This document shows, piece after piece, positions 22,362-31,592 of a stretch of DNA of 64,000 nt. How positions within the stretch are numbered: the stretch's first letter is position 1; every line of letters starts with the position of its first letter. The notes beneath the pieces are model-generated. The model was not told where the DNA came from. It did no database searches and saw only the letters and a program-made list of their open reading frames with translations. The translations under genes and the position numbers were made by a program. This DNA comes from Lysobacter daejeonensis GH1-9. GTDB taxonomy: Bacteria; Pseudomonadota; Gammaproteobacteria; Xanthomonadales; Xanthomonadaceae. The stretch lies in the NCBI RefSeq assembly GCF_000768355.1, contig NZ_AVPU01000004.1, forward strand, positions 1 through 64,000, written 5' to 3'.

Positions 22362-23872
22362 GCGGGGGCCTGTCGGGATACCAGTTGGGTACGCTGGACC
22401 TTTCCCGATGCGGTCCGGGGCAGCGTGGAAACAAACTCGACGTGCTTGGGAATCTTGTAGGGAGGCAGGTGGGCGCGGCAGTGCGCTTTGATCTCGTCGG
22501 TCAGCCTGGTTGTCACGCGTTCAACGACAACGAACGCCTTGAGGACCTGGCCGAGCACGTCGTCGTCGACGCCGACGACGGCCACTTCGATGACCCCCGC
22601 CATCTCCGCGATGGCTTGTTCGACATCCACCGGGTGTACGCGGTGCGCGCCGGTCTTGATCATGTCGCTGCGGCGGCCCACGAGGTACAGGTAGCCGTCG
22701 TCATCGAGGTGGCCCATGTCGCCGGTTTTCAACCAGCCGTCCTTGAGCGTTGCCCGCGTCGCTTCGGCGTTGCGCCAGTAGCCGAGCATCACATTGGGGC
22801 CGCGAACCCACACATCGCCGGTTTCGCCGGCCGCTGCCGGCACGCCTTCCTCGCGAACGATGCGGATGCTGACACCATCCACCGGGATGCCGACCGACCC
22901 CGCCTTGGCATCCAATTGACCGGGCGGGAGGAAGGTGAGGCGTGAGGTGGCCTCGGTTTGCCCATACATCACGAACAACTGCGGTCCGGGCAGCGCCGCG
23001 CGCAGTTGGGCGGTCAGGCTGGGGGACATCGGGCCGCCGGCCTGGGTCACGTAACGCAGCGTGGACAGGTCGTGCCGGTCCAGCGCGCCGTGGCTGAGCA
23101 GCAGAGCGAACGTCGATGGCACGCCGGAAAACCCGGTGATGCGCCGTGTCGCAAGCGCTTCGACGATCAGGTTCGGAAATACCAGGCTCCCCGCCAGGTG
23201 CAGGGTCGCGCCGCTGATCAGGTGCGTGTGCACCACCGAGGCACCATAGGCATAGTAGAAGGGCAGCACGCACAGCACGCTGTCGGATGGATCGAGCGCC
23301 AGGTAGGCCGCCACGGCCGTGGCATTGGCCATCAGGTTGGCGTGGCTGAGCATGACGCCCTTTGGCGCGCCGGTGGTCCCCGAGGTGTAGAGGATCAAGG
23401 CCAGGTCACCGTCCGGCCCGGGTGCGCGCGCCGACAGGAGGGCATCACCTGGCAGGGGCGACGGTGGGCAAATGGGTTGGTCTTCCGGCACGGTGAACGG
23501 AAACGGCGGGGAGGCCAGCGTTTCCATTGCGGAGGCCACGTCGTTGTTGCCGGGCTCGTGAACGATGAATCGCGCTCCGCAGTGGACAAGCCAGGGCGCG
23601 ATGTCGCGCGCACGGGCCTGTGCATTCAGGGGGACGGCAACCCCGCCGGCGAGCCAGGTGCCGTAGCAGGCCACCGCCGCCTCGATCCGGTTGGGCAGCA
23701 CGATCGCGACCCTGTCACCGTGCCGCAATCCATGGCGCGCCAGTTGGCCGGCAAAACCGGCCGCGTGGGCCATGAAGTCGCGATAGCTCACCTGTCGCGT
23801 GGCATCGACGATGGCCGGCTTGTCCGGCGTGGAGTGCGCCCACATCGCGACGGTTGAAGCCAGCGACTGCAC
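22358..23872 (-). CDS. AMP-forming acyl/aryl-CoA or acyl-ACP ligase (ANL superfamily)
   Basis: The 504-residue enzyme has all ANL motifs: LYTSGTTGAPKGVMLSH at ~161-177 (P-loop), YGQTEAT (A5), TGDMGHLDDDGYLYLVGRR hinge region, and the catalytic lysine in TASGKVQR near the C-terminus. It should adenylate a carboxylic acid and pass it to CoA or, more likely here, to the phosphopantetheine of the ACP encoded 15 bp upstream. The substrate pocket gives no clear hint. It resembles the ligases of exosortase-A-linked gene sets, though no exosortase gene is in the window. Its stop overlaps the next start. Confidence 0.85.
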   Translation of the reverse strand: MQSLASTVAMWAHSTPDKPAIVDATRQVSYRDFMAHAAGFAGQLARHGLRHGDRVAIVLPNRIEAAVACYGTWLAGGVAVPLNAQARARDIAPWLVHCGARFIVHEPGNNDVASAMETLASPPFPFTVPEDQPICPPSPLPGDALLSARAPGPDGDLALILYTSGTTGAPKGVMLSHANLMANATAVAAYLALDPSDSVLCVLPFYYAYGASVVHTHLISGATLHLAGSLVFPNLIVEALATRRITGFSGVPSTFALLLSHGALDRHDLSTLRYVTQAGGPMSPSLTAQLRAALPGPQLFVMYGQTEATSRLTFLPPGQLDAKAGSVGIPVDGVSIRIVREEGVPAAAGETGDVWVRGPNVMLGYWRNAEATRATLKDGWLKTGDMGHLDDDGYLYLVGRRSDMIKTGAHRVHPVDVEQAIAEMAGVIEVAVVGVDDDVLGQVLKAFVVVERVTTRLTDEIKAHCRAHLPPYKIPKHVEFVSTLPRTASGKVQRTQLVSRQAPA

Positions 23873-23887
23873 GTGGTTCCCCCTGTA

Positions 23888-24136
23888 TCAGGCCAAGAGC
23901 TTGCGGGTGACGAACGCGTCGACGGAATGGATGGAATCAAACGTCGCAGGCGTCATCTCCTCCGGCGTCACCGAGATCTGGTAGTTCTGTTCGAGAAACA
24001 GGATCAGTTCGTGGATGCCCGTGGAGTCGACGATGCCGCCACGAATCAACGAGTCGTGGTCGTCGATGGCATCCTCCTTGTCGGAAAACAGGAAGTTCTG
24101 CAGCACGAACTGCTTGATTTGCCTCCGCCGTTCCAT
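23888..24136 (-). CDS. acyl carrier protein
   Basis: This 82-residue acidic helical protein has the phosphopantetheine site in GGIVDSTGIHEL, with Ser38 as the attachment residue, followed by a long helix (LILFLEQNYQISVTPEEM) and a C-terminal helix (TFDSIHSVDAFVTRKLL). It is a dedicated carrier rather than the fatty-acid AcpP: the sequence after Ser38 is the D-alanyl/amino-acyl-type pattern also seen in exosortase-associated carriers. It would carry the acid activated by the adjacent ligase. The 214 bp between it and the AsnB-like gene show no gene; a separate promoter there is possible but not visible. Confidence 0.88.
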   Translation of the reverse strand: MERRRQIKQFVLQNFLFSDKEDAIDDHDSLIRGGIVDSTGIHELILFLEQNYQISVTPEEMTPATFDSIHSVDAFVTRKLLA

Positions 24137-24350
24137 TGTGGTGCGTCCCCAGTCCGTGTGTTAAACGAGTGCAGGCGTCGCGCGCGCCCCGTTGACGGCA
24201 ACTGCCGTCGTGCGGATCGAATGGGCCGTCCGTGGGGCGCCTGACTCGGATAACGGGGGCTGCCGGTTACGTCGGCCAGTCGCGCCTGGCGAACCTGCCC
24301 AGGCTGCATTCGGCGATGCAGTGCGACCGGCACCCGCGCCGCACAGGGGC

Positions 24351-26345
24351 TCATTGGGCGGCGGCAACGGGCCGGTCGACGGGCGCCCGTTCGTGGCGGC
24401 TTGCGGTGCGTGACAGGGCCATGGAGCGATGAAGCAGCATCGTTGACAGCACGCCGACGAATGCCTGGTTGTCGGCGAAGCCGATGGCCTGGCCGGCCTG
24501 GCATTTCTTGAGCAGGTGCTCGACCGCGACGGGATTGAAATAGCCCGCCGCCTGGACGCTGTCGCGGCTCAACAGGTCGGACACATAATCGAGAGGCTTG
24601 CCATCGACAAAGAAGCTTTGGCTGTCCGGAGCGCGATAGGGCTGCTTGGTGCGGTGGATGACCTCCCTTGGCAACAAGCCCGACAGCGCGCGGCGCAGGA
24701 GATACTTCTCCGTCAGTCCATGAATCTTGAAGTTGGGCGGCAATCGGCTGGCGAACTCGATGAGCCGGTGGTCGAGGTACGGGAACCGCCCCTCGATCGA
24801 ATGGGCCATGGCCGCTCGGTCGCCTTGGGCGGCCAGCAGGTACCCGGCCAGCAACGATTTCGCTTCGACGTACTGGTCGCGGGCGAGCGGGCTCCATTCC
24901 ATGATGTCCGCGGGAAGCGTCCGCTCGTAGGCGTCCAGCGGATCCCAGGGGCCGATGCTGGCCCGCATTTCCGGCGATAGCATCGCCATCGCGCGGCTGG
25001 CGGTCGACCAGCGCGGGACGTGGGCGAATATCGGCCGGCCCATGTGCTCCAGCCCCCGGGCGAAAAAGGACTGGGCGAATCCGTCATGCTGGACGGGTGA
25101 GTTTTCAAGGTAGCCGTAGAGTCGGCGCAGCAGGCCGGGGCGCAGCCGGGAATCGGGCTGCCGCGCCCAGAAGCGCCGGATCTTGGCTTCCTTGAACAGG
25201 TCGTATCCTCCAAACACCTCGTCGGCCCCCTCGCCGGTCAGCACGACCTTGTAGCCGTGTTGCCGTACGCGGCCGGCCAGCAGCATGAGTGGTACGGGGG
25301 CGGTGCGCAGGATCGGTGTCTCGGCGTGGCGCACCAGTTGTGGAAACGCCCGGCCGATATCGGTCCGTGTGCAGTGCAACGTCGTGTGATCGGTGCCCAG
25401 GTGCCTGACCACTGTGGCCTGGTGGGCACTTTCGTCGAACTCCACGTCGTCGAACGCGAGCGAGAACGTCCGGACCGGCGCGCTCGTGAAACCACGGATG
25501 AGTGCGACGATCCCCGACGAGTCGAGGCCACCACTGAGGTACGCGCCCACCGGCACATCGGCGCGAAGCTGAAGTCGCACGGCATCGATGAGCAACTCGC
25601 GCAGCGCATCGGTCGCCGCCTCGACGCTGAATGTGCCCCTGGCGGGCGACACGTCCCCCGCGTGGGGGAAGCTCCAGTCCCAATAGCGGGTCAGCCGTTC
25701 CCGTCCGTCGTGCTCGATGCTGAGCATGCACCCGGGAGGTAGGGAGCGGACCCCTGCGTACACCGTGTCGGGGTCGATGGTCGACCAATAGGTCAGGGCT
25801 TGCGCCAAGCCCAGCGGGTCCAGTACTGCGGTATCGGGCAGGACCGCATGCAAGGCCTTGATCTCCGAGGCAAACCAGAGCCGGCCACCGCTGCGGGCAT
25901 GGAACAACGGGCGGATGCCCGCACGGTCGCGCGCCAGCACCAGGCGCTGCCGCTCGCTGTCCCAGAGGGCGATCGCGAACTGGCCGTTGAGGTGCTCCAC
26001 GAACCGGTCGCCGTAGCGTTCGTACAGGTGGACGATCACCTCGGTGTCGGAACGGGTGTAGAAACAGTGCCCCTCGCGCTCAAGCGCCTGGCGCAGTTCG
26101 ACATGGTTGAAGATCTCGCCGTTGAACACGGTCCAGACGGTGCGACGCCCGTTGTGGATCGGCTGATCGCCGGTGGCCAGGTCGATGATCGACAGTCGCG
26201 CATGGGCCAGTCCAATGCCAACGTCCGCATGGAAGCCGTAGCCGTCGGGTCCCCGGTGTGCGAGCGTGCGAATCATCCGCTCCAGCGCGGGCTGCGCGTG
26301 GTCAGGCAGGGCGCCGGGCTCAACGAAGCCTGCAATTCCGCACAC
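24351..26345 (-). CDS. AsnB-like glutamine amidotransferase
   Basis: The 664-residue protein is an intact class II amidotransferase of the asparagine-synthase family. GTG 26345 is the start because the catalytic Cys must be residue 2 (MCGIAGF). The glutaminase domain (RGPDGYGF, SIIDLATGDQP, FNGEIFNH) occupies ~1-200; the synthetase domain carries SGGLDSSGIV near 268-277 and GEGADEVFGGYDLFKE. It transfers amide nitrogen from glutamine to an AMP-activated acid. Many such proteins in surface-polysaccharide or peptide clusters do not make free asparagine. It is the first gene of the ACP/ligase/NadE-like/GNAT set. The last ~25 residues are Ala/Arg-rich and poorly conserved. Confidence 0.88.
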   Translation of the reverse strand: MCGIAGFVEPGALPDHAQPALERMIRTLAHRGPDGYGFHADVGIGLAHARLSIIDLATGDQPIHNGRRTVWTVFNGEIFNHVELRQALEREGHCFYTRSDTEVIVHLYERYGDRFVEHLNGQFAIALWDSERQRLVLARDRAGIRPLFHARSGGRLWFASEIKALHAVLPDTAVLDPLGLAQALTYWSTIDPDTVYAGVRSLPPGCMLSIEHDGRERLTRYWDWSFPHAGDVSPARGTFSVEAATDALRELLIDAVRLQLRADVPVGAYLSGGLDSSGIVALIRGFTSAPVRTFSLAFDDVEFDESAHQATVVRHLGTDHTTLHCTRTDIGRAFPQLVRHAETPILRTAPVPLMLLAGRVRQHGYKVVLTGEGADEVFGGYDLFKEAKIRRFWARQPDSRLRPGLLRRLYGYLENSPVQHDGFAQSFFARGLEHMGRPIFAHVPRWSTASRAMAMLSPEMRASIGPWDPLDAYERTLPADIMEWSPLARDQYVEAKSLLAGYLLAAQGDRAAMAHSIEGRFPYLDHRLIEFASRLPPNFKIHGLTEKYLLRRALSGLLPREVIHRTKQPYRAPDSQSFFVDGKPLDYVSDLLSRDSVQAAGYFNPVAVEHLLKKCQAGQAIGFADNQAFVGVLSTMLLHRSMALSRTASRHERAPVDRPVAAAQ

Positions 26346-26466
26346 GGTGTCGGGCTCATGGTTCGTGACCGGGTACCTTCAACCACGGTTCGAGCGTGTT
26401 GATCCGGCCATCGCGGCGGAGCGATGCCGCGCCAGGCCCATTGCCCGGAACCATCGGTCCCCGGGA

Positions 26467-27156
26467 TCAGTCGCCCGCGTCGTAGCGGCGTTCGCGCTCG
26501 GCCCACAGGTGGCGGTAGGTGATGTAGCCCAGCCCGGTCACCCCGGTCAGCGTCGCCGGTACCAGCAGGGCGTCATACCCGAGCGCCACGAACAGCCGCG
26601 CTCCCACCACGGCTCCGGTGAGGAAGCTGCCGATGATCAGGCCGCACAGCAGCAGGCGGCGCTTCTGCAGCGGCATGCCGCGCAACGCATGGCCCAGGCC
26701 GATGCCGAGGTCGGTGAACATGCCACTCAGGTGCGATGTGCGGATCACCGCGCCGCTGTAGGTGGTGGCCATCGCGTTCTGCACGCCGCAGGCCATCGCG
26801 GCCAGCAGCGCGCCGACGATCTGCTGTTGCTTGAACAGCGGGATGGCGGCCAGCAGCAACACCGACTCCAGCGCCAACGTCACCCCGTATCGCCGCCCCA
26901 GCCGCAACGTGCTGTCCTGGATGATCATGCCGCTCAGGGCGGCACCTGCCATGAAGGCCACGGCCACGCCTCCCAGGTGCATGACCGCGCGCATGTCCCC
27001 GCGCGCGACCGCGGACCCGAGCAGGGTGGTGGTGCCGGTGAGATGGGTCACCGCCTGGTGTTCGAACCCCAGGTACCCCACCACGTTGACCATGCCCGCG
27101 ACGCCGGCCAACAGGCCGGCGCCCAACCACACCCAACGTGGCAACTGGATACCCAC
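26467..27156 (-). CDS. YoaK/DUF1275 family membrane protein
   Basis: From GTG 27156 the 229-residue protein has about six hydrophobic helices. Family landmarks are GYLGFEHQAVTHLTGTTTLL near the N-terminus and a central MATTYSGAVIRTSHLSGMFT with DLGIGLGHAL. DUF1275 proteins are inner-membrane proteins of unknown transport function. It starts 12 bp after the phoH stop, so the two genes are probably cotranscribed; no functional link to PhoH is known to me. Confidence 0.85.
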   Translation of the reverse strand: MGIQLPRWVWLGAGLLAGVAGMVNVVGYLGFEHQAVTHLTGTTTLLGSAVARGDMRAVMHLGGVAVAFMAGAALSGMIIQDSTLRLGRRYGVTLALESVLLLAAIPLFKQQQIVGALLAAMACGVQNAMATTYSGAVIRTSHLSGMFTDLGIGLGHALRGMPLQKRRLLLCGLIIGSFLTGAVVGARLFVALGYDALLVPATLTGVTGLGYITYRHLWAERERRYDAGD

Positions 27157-27168
27157 GCTGCTTCGTCC

Positions 27169-28566
27169 CTACAGCACTTCCGACGCGTAGTCCGCCAGGC
27201 GCGAGCGCTCGCCGCGACGCAGCGTGACGTGCGCGCTGTGCGGCCAGTGCTTGAAGCGGTCCACCGCATACGTCAGGCCCGAGGTGGTCTCGGTCAGGTA
27301 CGGCGTGTCGATCTGCTCCACGTTGCCCAGGCACACGATCTTGGTGCCGGGGCCGGCGCGGGTGATCAGCGTCTTCATCTGCTTGGGCGTGAGGTTCTGC
27401 GCCTCGTCCAGGATCAGCCAGCGACTGAGGAAGGTGCGCCCGCGCATGAAGTTGAGCGAGCGGATCTTGATCCGGCTGGCCAGCAGGTCATTGGTGGCCG
27501 CGCGGCCCCAACTGCCGCCTTCCTGGTTGTGGGTCAGCACCTCCAGGTTGTCGGTCAGCGCGCCCATCCACGGGGTCATCTTTTCCTCCTCGGTGCCGGG
27601 CAGGAAGCCGATGTCCTCGCCTACGCTGACCGTGGCTCGGGTCATGATGATCTCGCGGTAGCGTTGCTGGTCCATGGTCTGCGCCAGGCCAGCCGCAAGG
27701 GCCAGCAGCGTCTTGCCGGTGCCGGCGGTGCCCAGCAGGGTGACGAAATCGATCTCCGGGTCCATCAGCGCGTTGAGCGCGAAGTTCTGCTCGCGGTTGC
27801 GCGCCGTGATGCCCCACACCGAATGCTGGTTGTGGCGGAAGTCGTCGACGATCTGCAGTACCACCTTGGCTTCGGTGACCCGGGCGACCTTCATCTCCGA
27901 CTCTTCATCGCCCGGCAGGTACAGGAACTGGTTGGGATACCAGTCGTCGTCCGGGTTGCGGGTGATCTCGTAGAACGTGCGGCCTTTTTCGGTCCACGAC
28001 TTCAGGTCCTTGCCGTGGCGCGACCAGAAATCCTCCGGCAGCGCGGTGGCACCGGTGTACAGCAGGCTGAAGTCGTCCAGCGCGCGGTCGTTCTCGTAGT
28101 CCTCGCTGGCGATGCCGGCGATGGATGCCTTGATCCGCAGGTTGATGTCCTTGGAGATGAACACCACCGGCACGCCGGGGTTGCCCTCCTTCAGCGACAG
28201 GATCGAGCCGAGGATGTGGTTGTCCGGGATCACCGCGCCAAAACGCTTGCCCGCGTCGAAATCGCGGGTCTGGAACAGCAGTCGGCCGGTGCTCTGGTCG
28301 CCACGCAACTGCAGGCCCTGCGGCCGTGCCAGCGGCACGCCTTCGTGGATGTCGGTGGTCCCGGACGCCTCGATCACTTCGTTGAGGAAGCGACTGACCT
28401 GGCGGGCGTTGCGGCTGGCTTCGGAGTTGCCCTTCTTCGCGTTGTCGAGCTCTTCGATGACCTGCATCGGCAGGAATACATCGTGCTCGGCGAATTTGAA
28501 CAGCGCGGTCGGGTCATGCATGAGCACGTTGGTGTCGAGCACGTAGATCCGCTTGCTTCGTGTCAT
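27169..28566 (-). CDS. PhoH2-type protein: PIN domain fused to PhoH ATPase
   Basis: From ATG 28566 the product has 465 residues. Residues ~1-150 are a PIN RNase domain (YVLDTNVLMHDPTALFKF, VIEELDNAKKG, later VFISKDINLRIKA), and residues ~250-465 a PhoH ATPase with Walker A GTAGTGKT near residue 280 and Walker B LILDEAQNLTPKQMKTLI. PhoH2 proteins couple ATP-driven RNA unwinding to RNA cleavage. The adjacent bcp gene lies 165 bp upstream on the same strand; the DUF1275 gene follows. The in-frame extension before 28566 is low-complexity and rejected. Confidence 0.92.
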   Translation of the reverse strand: MTRSKRIYVLDTNVLMHDPTALFKFAEHDVFLPMQVIEELDNAKKGNSEASRNARQVSRFLNEVIEASGTTDIHEGVPLARPQGLQLRGDQSTGRLLFQTRDFDAGKRFGAVIPDNHILGSILSLKEGNPGVPVVFISKDINLRIKASIAGIASEDYENDRALDDFSLLYTGATALPEDFWSRHGKDLKSWTEKGRTFYEITRNPDDDWYPNQFLYLPGDEESEMKVARVTEAKVVLQIVDDFRHNQHSVWGITARNREQNFALNALMDPEIDFVTLLGTAGTGKTLLALAAGLAQTMDQQRYREIIMTRATVSVGEDIGFLPGTEEEKMTPWMGALTDNLEVLTHNQEGGSWGRAATNDLLASRIKIRSLNFMRGRTFLSRWLILDEAQNLTPKQMKTLITRAGPGTKIVCLGNVEQIDTPYLTETTSGLTYAVDRFKHWPHSAHVTLRRGERSRLADYASEVL

Positions 28567-28731
28567 TCCAGGCCTCGTGGCGATGGGCGGCCGCGGGTGC
28601 GGCAGCGCCGGTTCATGGCAATGGGGTGGGGCGGGCTTGGGCACGGCTGGCGCGGTCTCCCGGTCCGCGCGCACGGCAAAGCCACCACAGGCCCGCGGGG
28701 CGGGGTGGTGGGCTGATGTGGACAGGCGAGA

Positions 28732-29232
28732 TCACTTCGTTGCGGAACCCTTGGTTTTGGTGCCCGGCTGCATGGAGCCTTGCAGTGCGTCCAGGACGGC
28801 CTGGGCATGGCCGGCGACTTTGACCGGTCGCCATGACTGCACTATTACGCCATTGGGGTCGATCAGGAAAGTACTTCGTTCGATGCCCACGTACTCGCGC
28901 CCATACAGCTTCTTGGGCCTGATCACGCCGAAGGCATTGCACAGGGCCTCGTCCGGGTCGCTGACCAGGTCGAACTTGAAGCCCTGCTTGGCACAGAAGT
29001 TCTGGTGCGACTTGAGCGAGTCGCGCGACACGCCCAGCACGGTGGCGCCCAGCTTCTTGAACTTGGGCAGCAGCGCGTTGAAGTCCAGGCCCTCGGTGGT
29101 GCAGCCCGGGGTGCTGTCCTTGGGGTAGAAATACAGCACCAGCCACTGGCCTTTGTAGTCGCCGGTGCGGGCGCTGGTCCCGCTGGACAGCGCGAGCGGC
29201 AGGTCGGGGATGCGGTCGCCGGTGTCGAGCAT
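28732..29232 (-). CDS. bcp: thiol peroxidase of the Bcp/PrxQ type
   Basis: The 166-residue protein has the peroxidatic cysteine in STPGCTTEG (Cys44) and a second cysteine in NFCAKQGF (Cys80). The 36-residue spacing equals the Cys48-Cys84 pair described for Xanthomonas PrxQ, so the resolving cysteine is Cys80, while the Cys five residues after the first (E. coli Bcp) is absent. It reduces hydroperoxides with thioredoxin in the cytoplasm. The C-terminal tail is short and Lys-rich. gcvR lies 14 bp upstream and dapA is divergent beyond it, the same order as in E. coli. Confidence 0.93.
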   Translation of the reverse strand: MLDTGDRIPDLPLALSSGTSARTGDYKGQWLVLYFYPKDSTPGCTTEGLDFNALLPKFKKLGATVLGVSRDSLKSHQNFCAKQGFKFDLVSDPDEALCNAFGVIRPKKLYGREYVGIERSTFLIDPNGVIVQSWRPVKVAGHAQAVLDALQGSMQPGTKTKGSATK

Positions 29233-29246
29233 GGTGCGTACGCTCC

Positions 29247-29807
29247 TCAGAACTTCATCGGGTCCATGATGGCATCGAGGTTCAGGTGGTCGCAGAACTC
29301 GAGGAAGTCATCGCGCAGCGCGGCGATGTGCATGCTGGCCGGCACGCCAATGGTCACCTGCGCCGAGAACATGTCCGCACCGGTTTGCATGGCGCGGTAG
29401 CGCGAGCAGTGCAGGCTCTCGATGGTGATGCCCTGACGGTCGAAGAAGTCCGCCAGCTGGAACAGGATGCCCGGCTTGTCGGCCGCCACGACCTCGACGA
29501 TGTAGGGCAGCAGGTTCGACTGGACCTGCTTGGGGCCGGTGCGGTACCACACCAGCTTGATGCCTTCCTCGCGCTCCAGCCGGGACAGCATGGCCTCCAG
29601 CTTGGCGACGGAGTCCCACGAGCCCACGGCCAGCGCGGTCACGGACACGTCGCGGCCGACGGTGGCCAGGCGGGCGTCCACGAGGTTGCAGCCGCTGTCC
29701 GAGATCCGCCGGGTCACCGACAGCAGCGGCGACTCCGGATGCGTGGTGTACGCGTTGATCAGGAGGTGGTTTTCGTTCGGCGACGGCCGGGCGGCGGAAT
29801 CGGTCAA
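29247..29807 (-). CDS. gcvR: GcvR-like double-ACT-domain regulator
   Basis: The protein has two ACT modules: ENHLLINAYTTHPESPLLSV with SGCNLVDARLATVGRDVSV first, then LPYIVEVVAADKPGILFQLA with FFDRQGITIESLHCSRYR. This is the glycine-cleavage-repressor layout, also used in wider amino-acid sensing. No Met fits the family start; I choose TTG 29807, which gives 186 residues (GcvR is about this length), but an ATG at 29870 is possible. It heads a unit with bcp and lies opposite dapA, as in E. coli. Without gcvA/gcvTHP in the window, a role in glycine cleavage control is inferred. Confidence 0.78.
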   Translation of the reverse strand: MTDSAARPSPNENHLLINAYTTHPESPLLSVTRRISDSGCNLVDARLATVGRDVSVTALAVGSWDSVAKLEAMLSRLEREEGIKLVWYRTGPKQVQSNLLPYIVEVVAADKPGILFQLADFFDRQGITIESLHCSRYRAMQTGADMFSAQVTIGVPASMHIAALRDDFLEFCDHLNLDAIMDPMKF

Positions 29808-29971
29808 GGCGGCGCCTGCTGGAAGAGCATGAGCTCGGGGGGCTGAACGGCGGCCCGAGGGACGCCGCATATGGTTGAGCAGGATACTTGCCCGTGCTTC
29901 GGGGTCGCAAGCCAACCACGGCACGGATGGCAAAGCTTGAACGGCGCCCGGTGTTGCGGTGGCAACCGCCA

Positions 29972-30000
29972 TGGACGGCCCCGCCCATCCCGATTAGCAT
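29972..30000 (+). promoter_or_regulatory. dapA promoter
   Basis: TGGACG (29972-29977) and TAGCAT (29995-30000) are separated by 17 bp and lie 59 bp before the dapA TTG start. Confidence 0.5.
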
Positions 30001-30058
30001 CGCAGGGCTAAACCCACGCGCTCGCGCGCGCCCACCCGATCCACGCGAAGGCCTCACC

Positions 30059-30964
30059 TTGCGACTTTCCGGCAGCATCACCGCGCTGGCCACGCCTTTT
30101 GGCGTCACCGGCGAACTCGACCTCGACGCCTGGCACCGCCTGCTGGCGCAGCAACTCGAGGGCGGCACCCAGGCCATCGTCGTCGCCGGCTCCACCGGCG
30201 AAGCCAACGCGTTGTATGACGCCGAATACGACATCCTGCTGCGGACCGCGGTGGAGGCCGTCGGCGGGCGCATCCCGGTGCTGGCCGGCACTGGCCTGTC
30301 CAACACCGCCAAGACCATCGAGCAGACCCGCCGTGCCGCCGCGCTGGGCGCGGACGCGGCGCTGGTGGTCACGCCGCCCTACGTGCGCCCCACGCAGGCC
30401 GGCATGATCGCGCATTACCGCGCCATCGCCGATGACGGCGCGCTGCCGGTGGTGCTGTACAACGTGCCGGGCCGCACCGGCTGCGACCTGCTGCCCGAGA
30501 CCGTGGCCGAGCTGTACCAGCACCCGCGCATCGTCGGCATCAAGGAGGCGCGCAGCGAGCCGGAGCGGATGCAGGCCTTGTTGGCCTTCAAGGGCGAGGC
30601 GTTCAGCGTGCTCAGCGGTGACGACCCGACTGCCTGCCGCGCCATGCTGGCCGGCGCCGATGGCGTGATCTCGGTCGCGTCCAACGTGCTGCCGCGGGCC
30701 TTCCGTCGCCTCTGCGACCTGGCCCGGGGTGGCCGTGACGCCGAGGCCCGGGTGTGGGATGCACGCATGGCCCCGACCTATGATTTCTTCGGCATCGAGC
30801 CGAACCCCATCCCGGTGAAGGCATTGCTGGAAATGGCCGGTATCGGCCACGGCCTGCGACTGCCGCTGACCGCGCTGTCTGCCGCGCATCGCGATACCGC
30901 CACCCGAATCGCCGGCATTGTCCGCGAACTTGAATCCGCCTGCCGCGACACCGTCTCGGCCTGA
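30059..30964 (+). CDS. dapA: 4-hydroxy-tetrahydrodipicolinate synthase
   Basis: I start at TTG 30059 (GAAGG upstream), giving 301 residues, the normal DapA length; the frame upstream is open but not conserved. The Schiff-base lysine is Lys162 in IVGIKEARS, the catalytic Tyr134 lies in LYNVPGRTG with Arg139, and GSTGEAN marks the substrate loop. It condenses pyruvate with aspartate semialdehyde, the first step of lysine and diaminopimelate synthesis in the cytoplasm. bamC follows 15 bp downstream, the same pair as in E. coli. Confidence 0.95.
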   Translation: MRLSGSITALATPFGVTGELDLDAWHRLLAQQLEGGTQAIVVAGSTGEANALYDAEYDILLRTAVEAVGGRIPVLAGTGLSNTAKTIEQTRRAAALGADAALVVTPPYVRPTQAGMIAHYRAIADDGALPVVLYNVPGRTGCDLLPETVAELYQHPRIVGIKEARSEPERMQALLAFKGEAFSVLSGDDPTACRAMLAGADGVISVASNVLPRAFRRLCDLARGGRDAEARVWDARMAPTYDFFGIEPNPIPVKALLEMAGIGHGLRLPLTALSAAHRDTATRIAGIVRELESACRDTVSA

Positions 30965-30979
30965 AAGCAGGAGTAGTAC

Positions 30980-31495
30980 ATGCGTTTGAACGTTTCGATG
31001 GGTCGTGTGGTGGCGGGCAGCGTCGTGCTGGCGGCCGTGGTGGCCGGCAGTGGCTGCGGCTGGTGGCGCAAGAGCAACAAGCTCTATGGCGACGACGTGG
31101 CTGCGCGCCCGCTGGAAGTGCCGCCTGAACTGGATCGCTCCAGCGCTGCGTCCACCGGCTCGGCGACGGCGTCCAGCGTGGTCGGCGGAACGCAGCCCAA
31201 GCCCGCGGGTGCGGCGGTAGGCGCCGCAGGTTTCACGATGAGCGGCACGCGCGACGAGGCATTCACCAAGGTCGGCGAAGCGCTTGCCACGGTGGAGGGC
31301 GTGACCATTGCCAGCCGCGCGCAGTTGCTGGGTGCCTTCGACGTCAATTACGAGGGCAGCAACTTCCTGGTGCGCGTCACGGCCGTCGAGGCAGGCGCGT
31401 ATGTGTCGGCGGTGGACCCGCGCGGCGTGCCGGCCACCGGCGAAGCGCCGGCGAAGCTGATCGCCAGCGTCAAGCAGGCGGTGGGCGGCCGCTGA
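30980..31495 (+). CDS. bamC: BamC-like outer-membrane lipoprotein
   Basis: The 171-residue protein has a lipoprotein signal (VVLAAVVAGSGC; the -3 position is not ideal) followed by a WWRKSNKLYGDD segment, a long Ala/Ser/Gly linker and one globular domain (FTKVGEALATVEGVTIASRA, FLVRVTAVEAGAYVSAVDPR). It is shorter than E. coli BamC (344 residues) and seems to lack its second helix-grip domain, as in other Xanthomonadaceae. Position directly after dapA is the classical bamC/nlpB place. It would join the BamABCDE outer-membrane assembly machine. Confidence 0.75.
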   Translation: MRLNVSMGRVVAGSVVLAAVVAGSGCGWWRKSNKLYGDDVAARPLEVPPELDRSSAASTGSATASSVVGGTQPKPAGAAVGAAGFTMSGTRDEAFTKVGEALATVEGVTIASRAQLLGAFDVNYEGSNFLVRVTAVEAGAYVSAVDPRGVPATGEAPAKLIASVKQAVGGR

Positions 31496-31592
31496 GATGG
31501 CAACGGCGGCGCGCGCCAGTTGTCGCTGGCGCGTGTTGCTACGGGCAAGGGGCGGTCGCGTGAGCGACGTGCTTGCTTGCGCCAGAAGCGGA

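Noticed and set aside
20317-26345. Exosortase/PEP-CTERM locus
   Set aside because: The ACP, ligase and AsnB-like genes recall such loci, but no exosortase, PEP-CTERM protein or polysaccharide genes are visible.
26266-28716. 816-codon plus-strand frame opposite phoH and the DUF1275 gene
   Set aside because: It is the antisense shadow of high-GC codons in two well-supported genes and has a His/Gln/Arg-rich composition typical of shadows.
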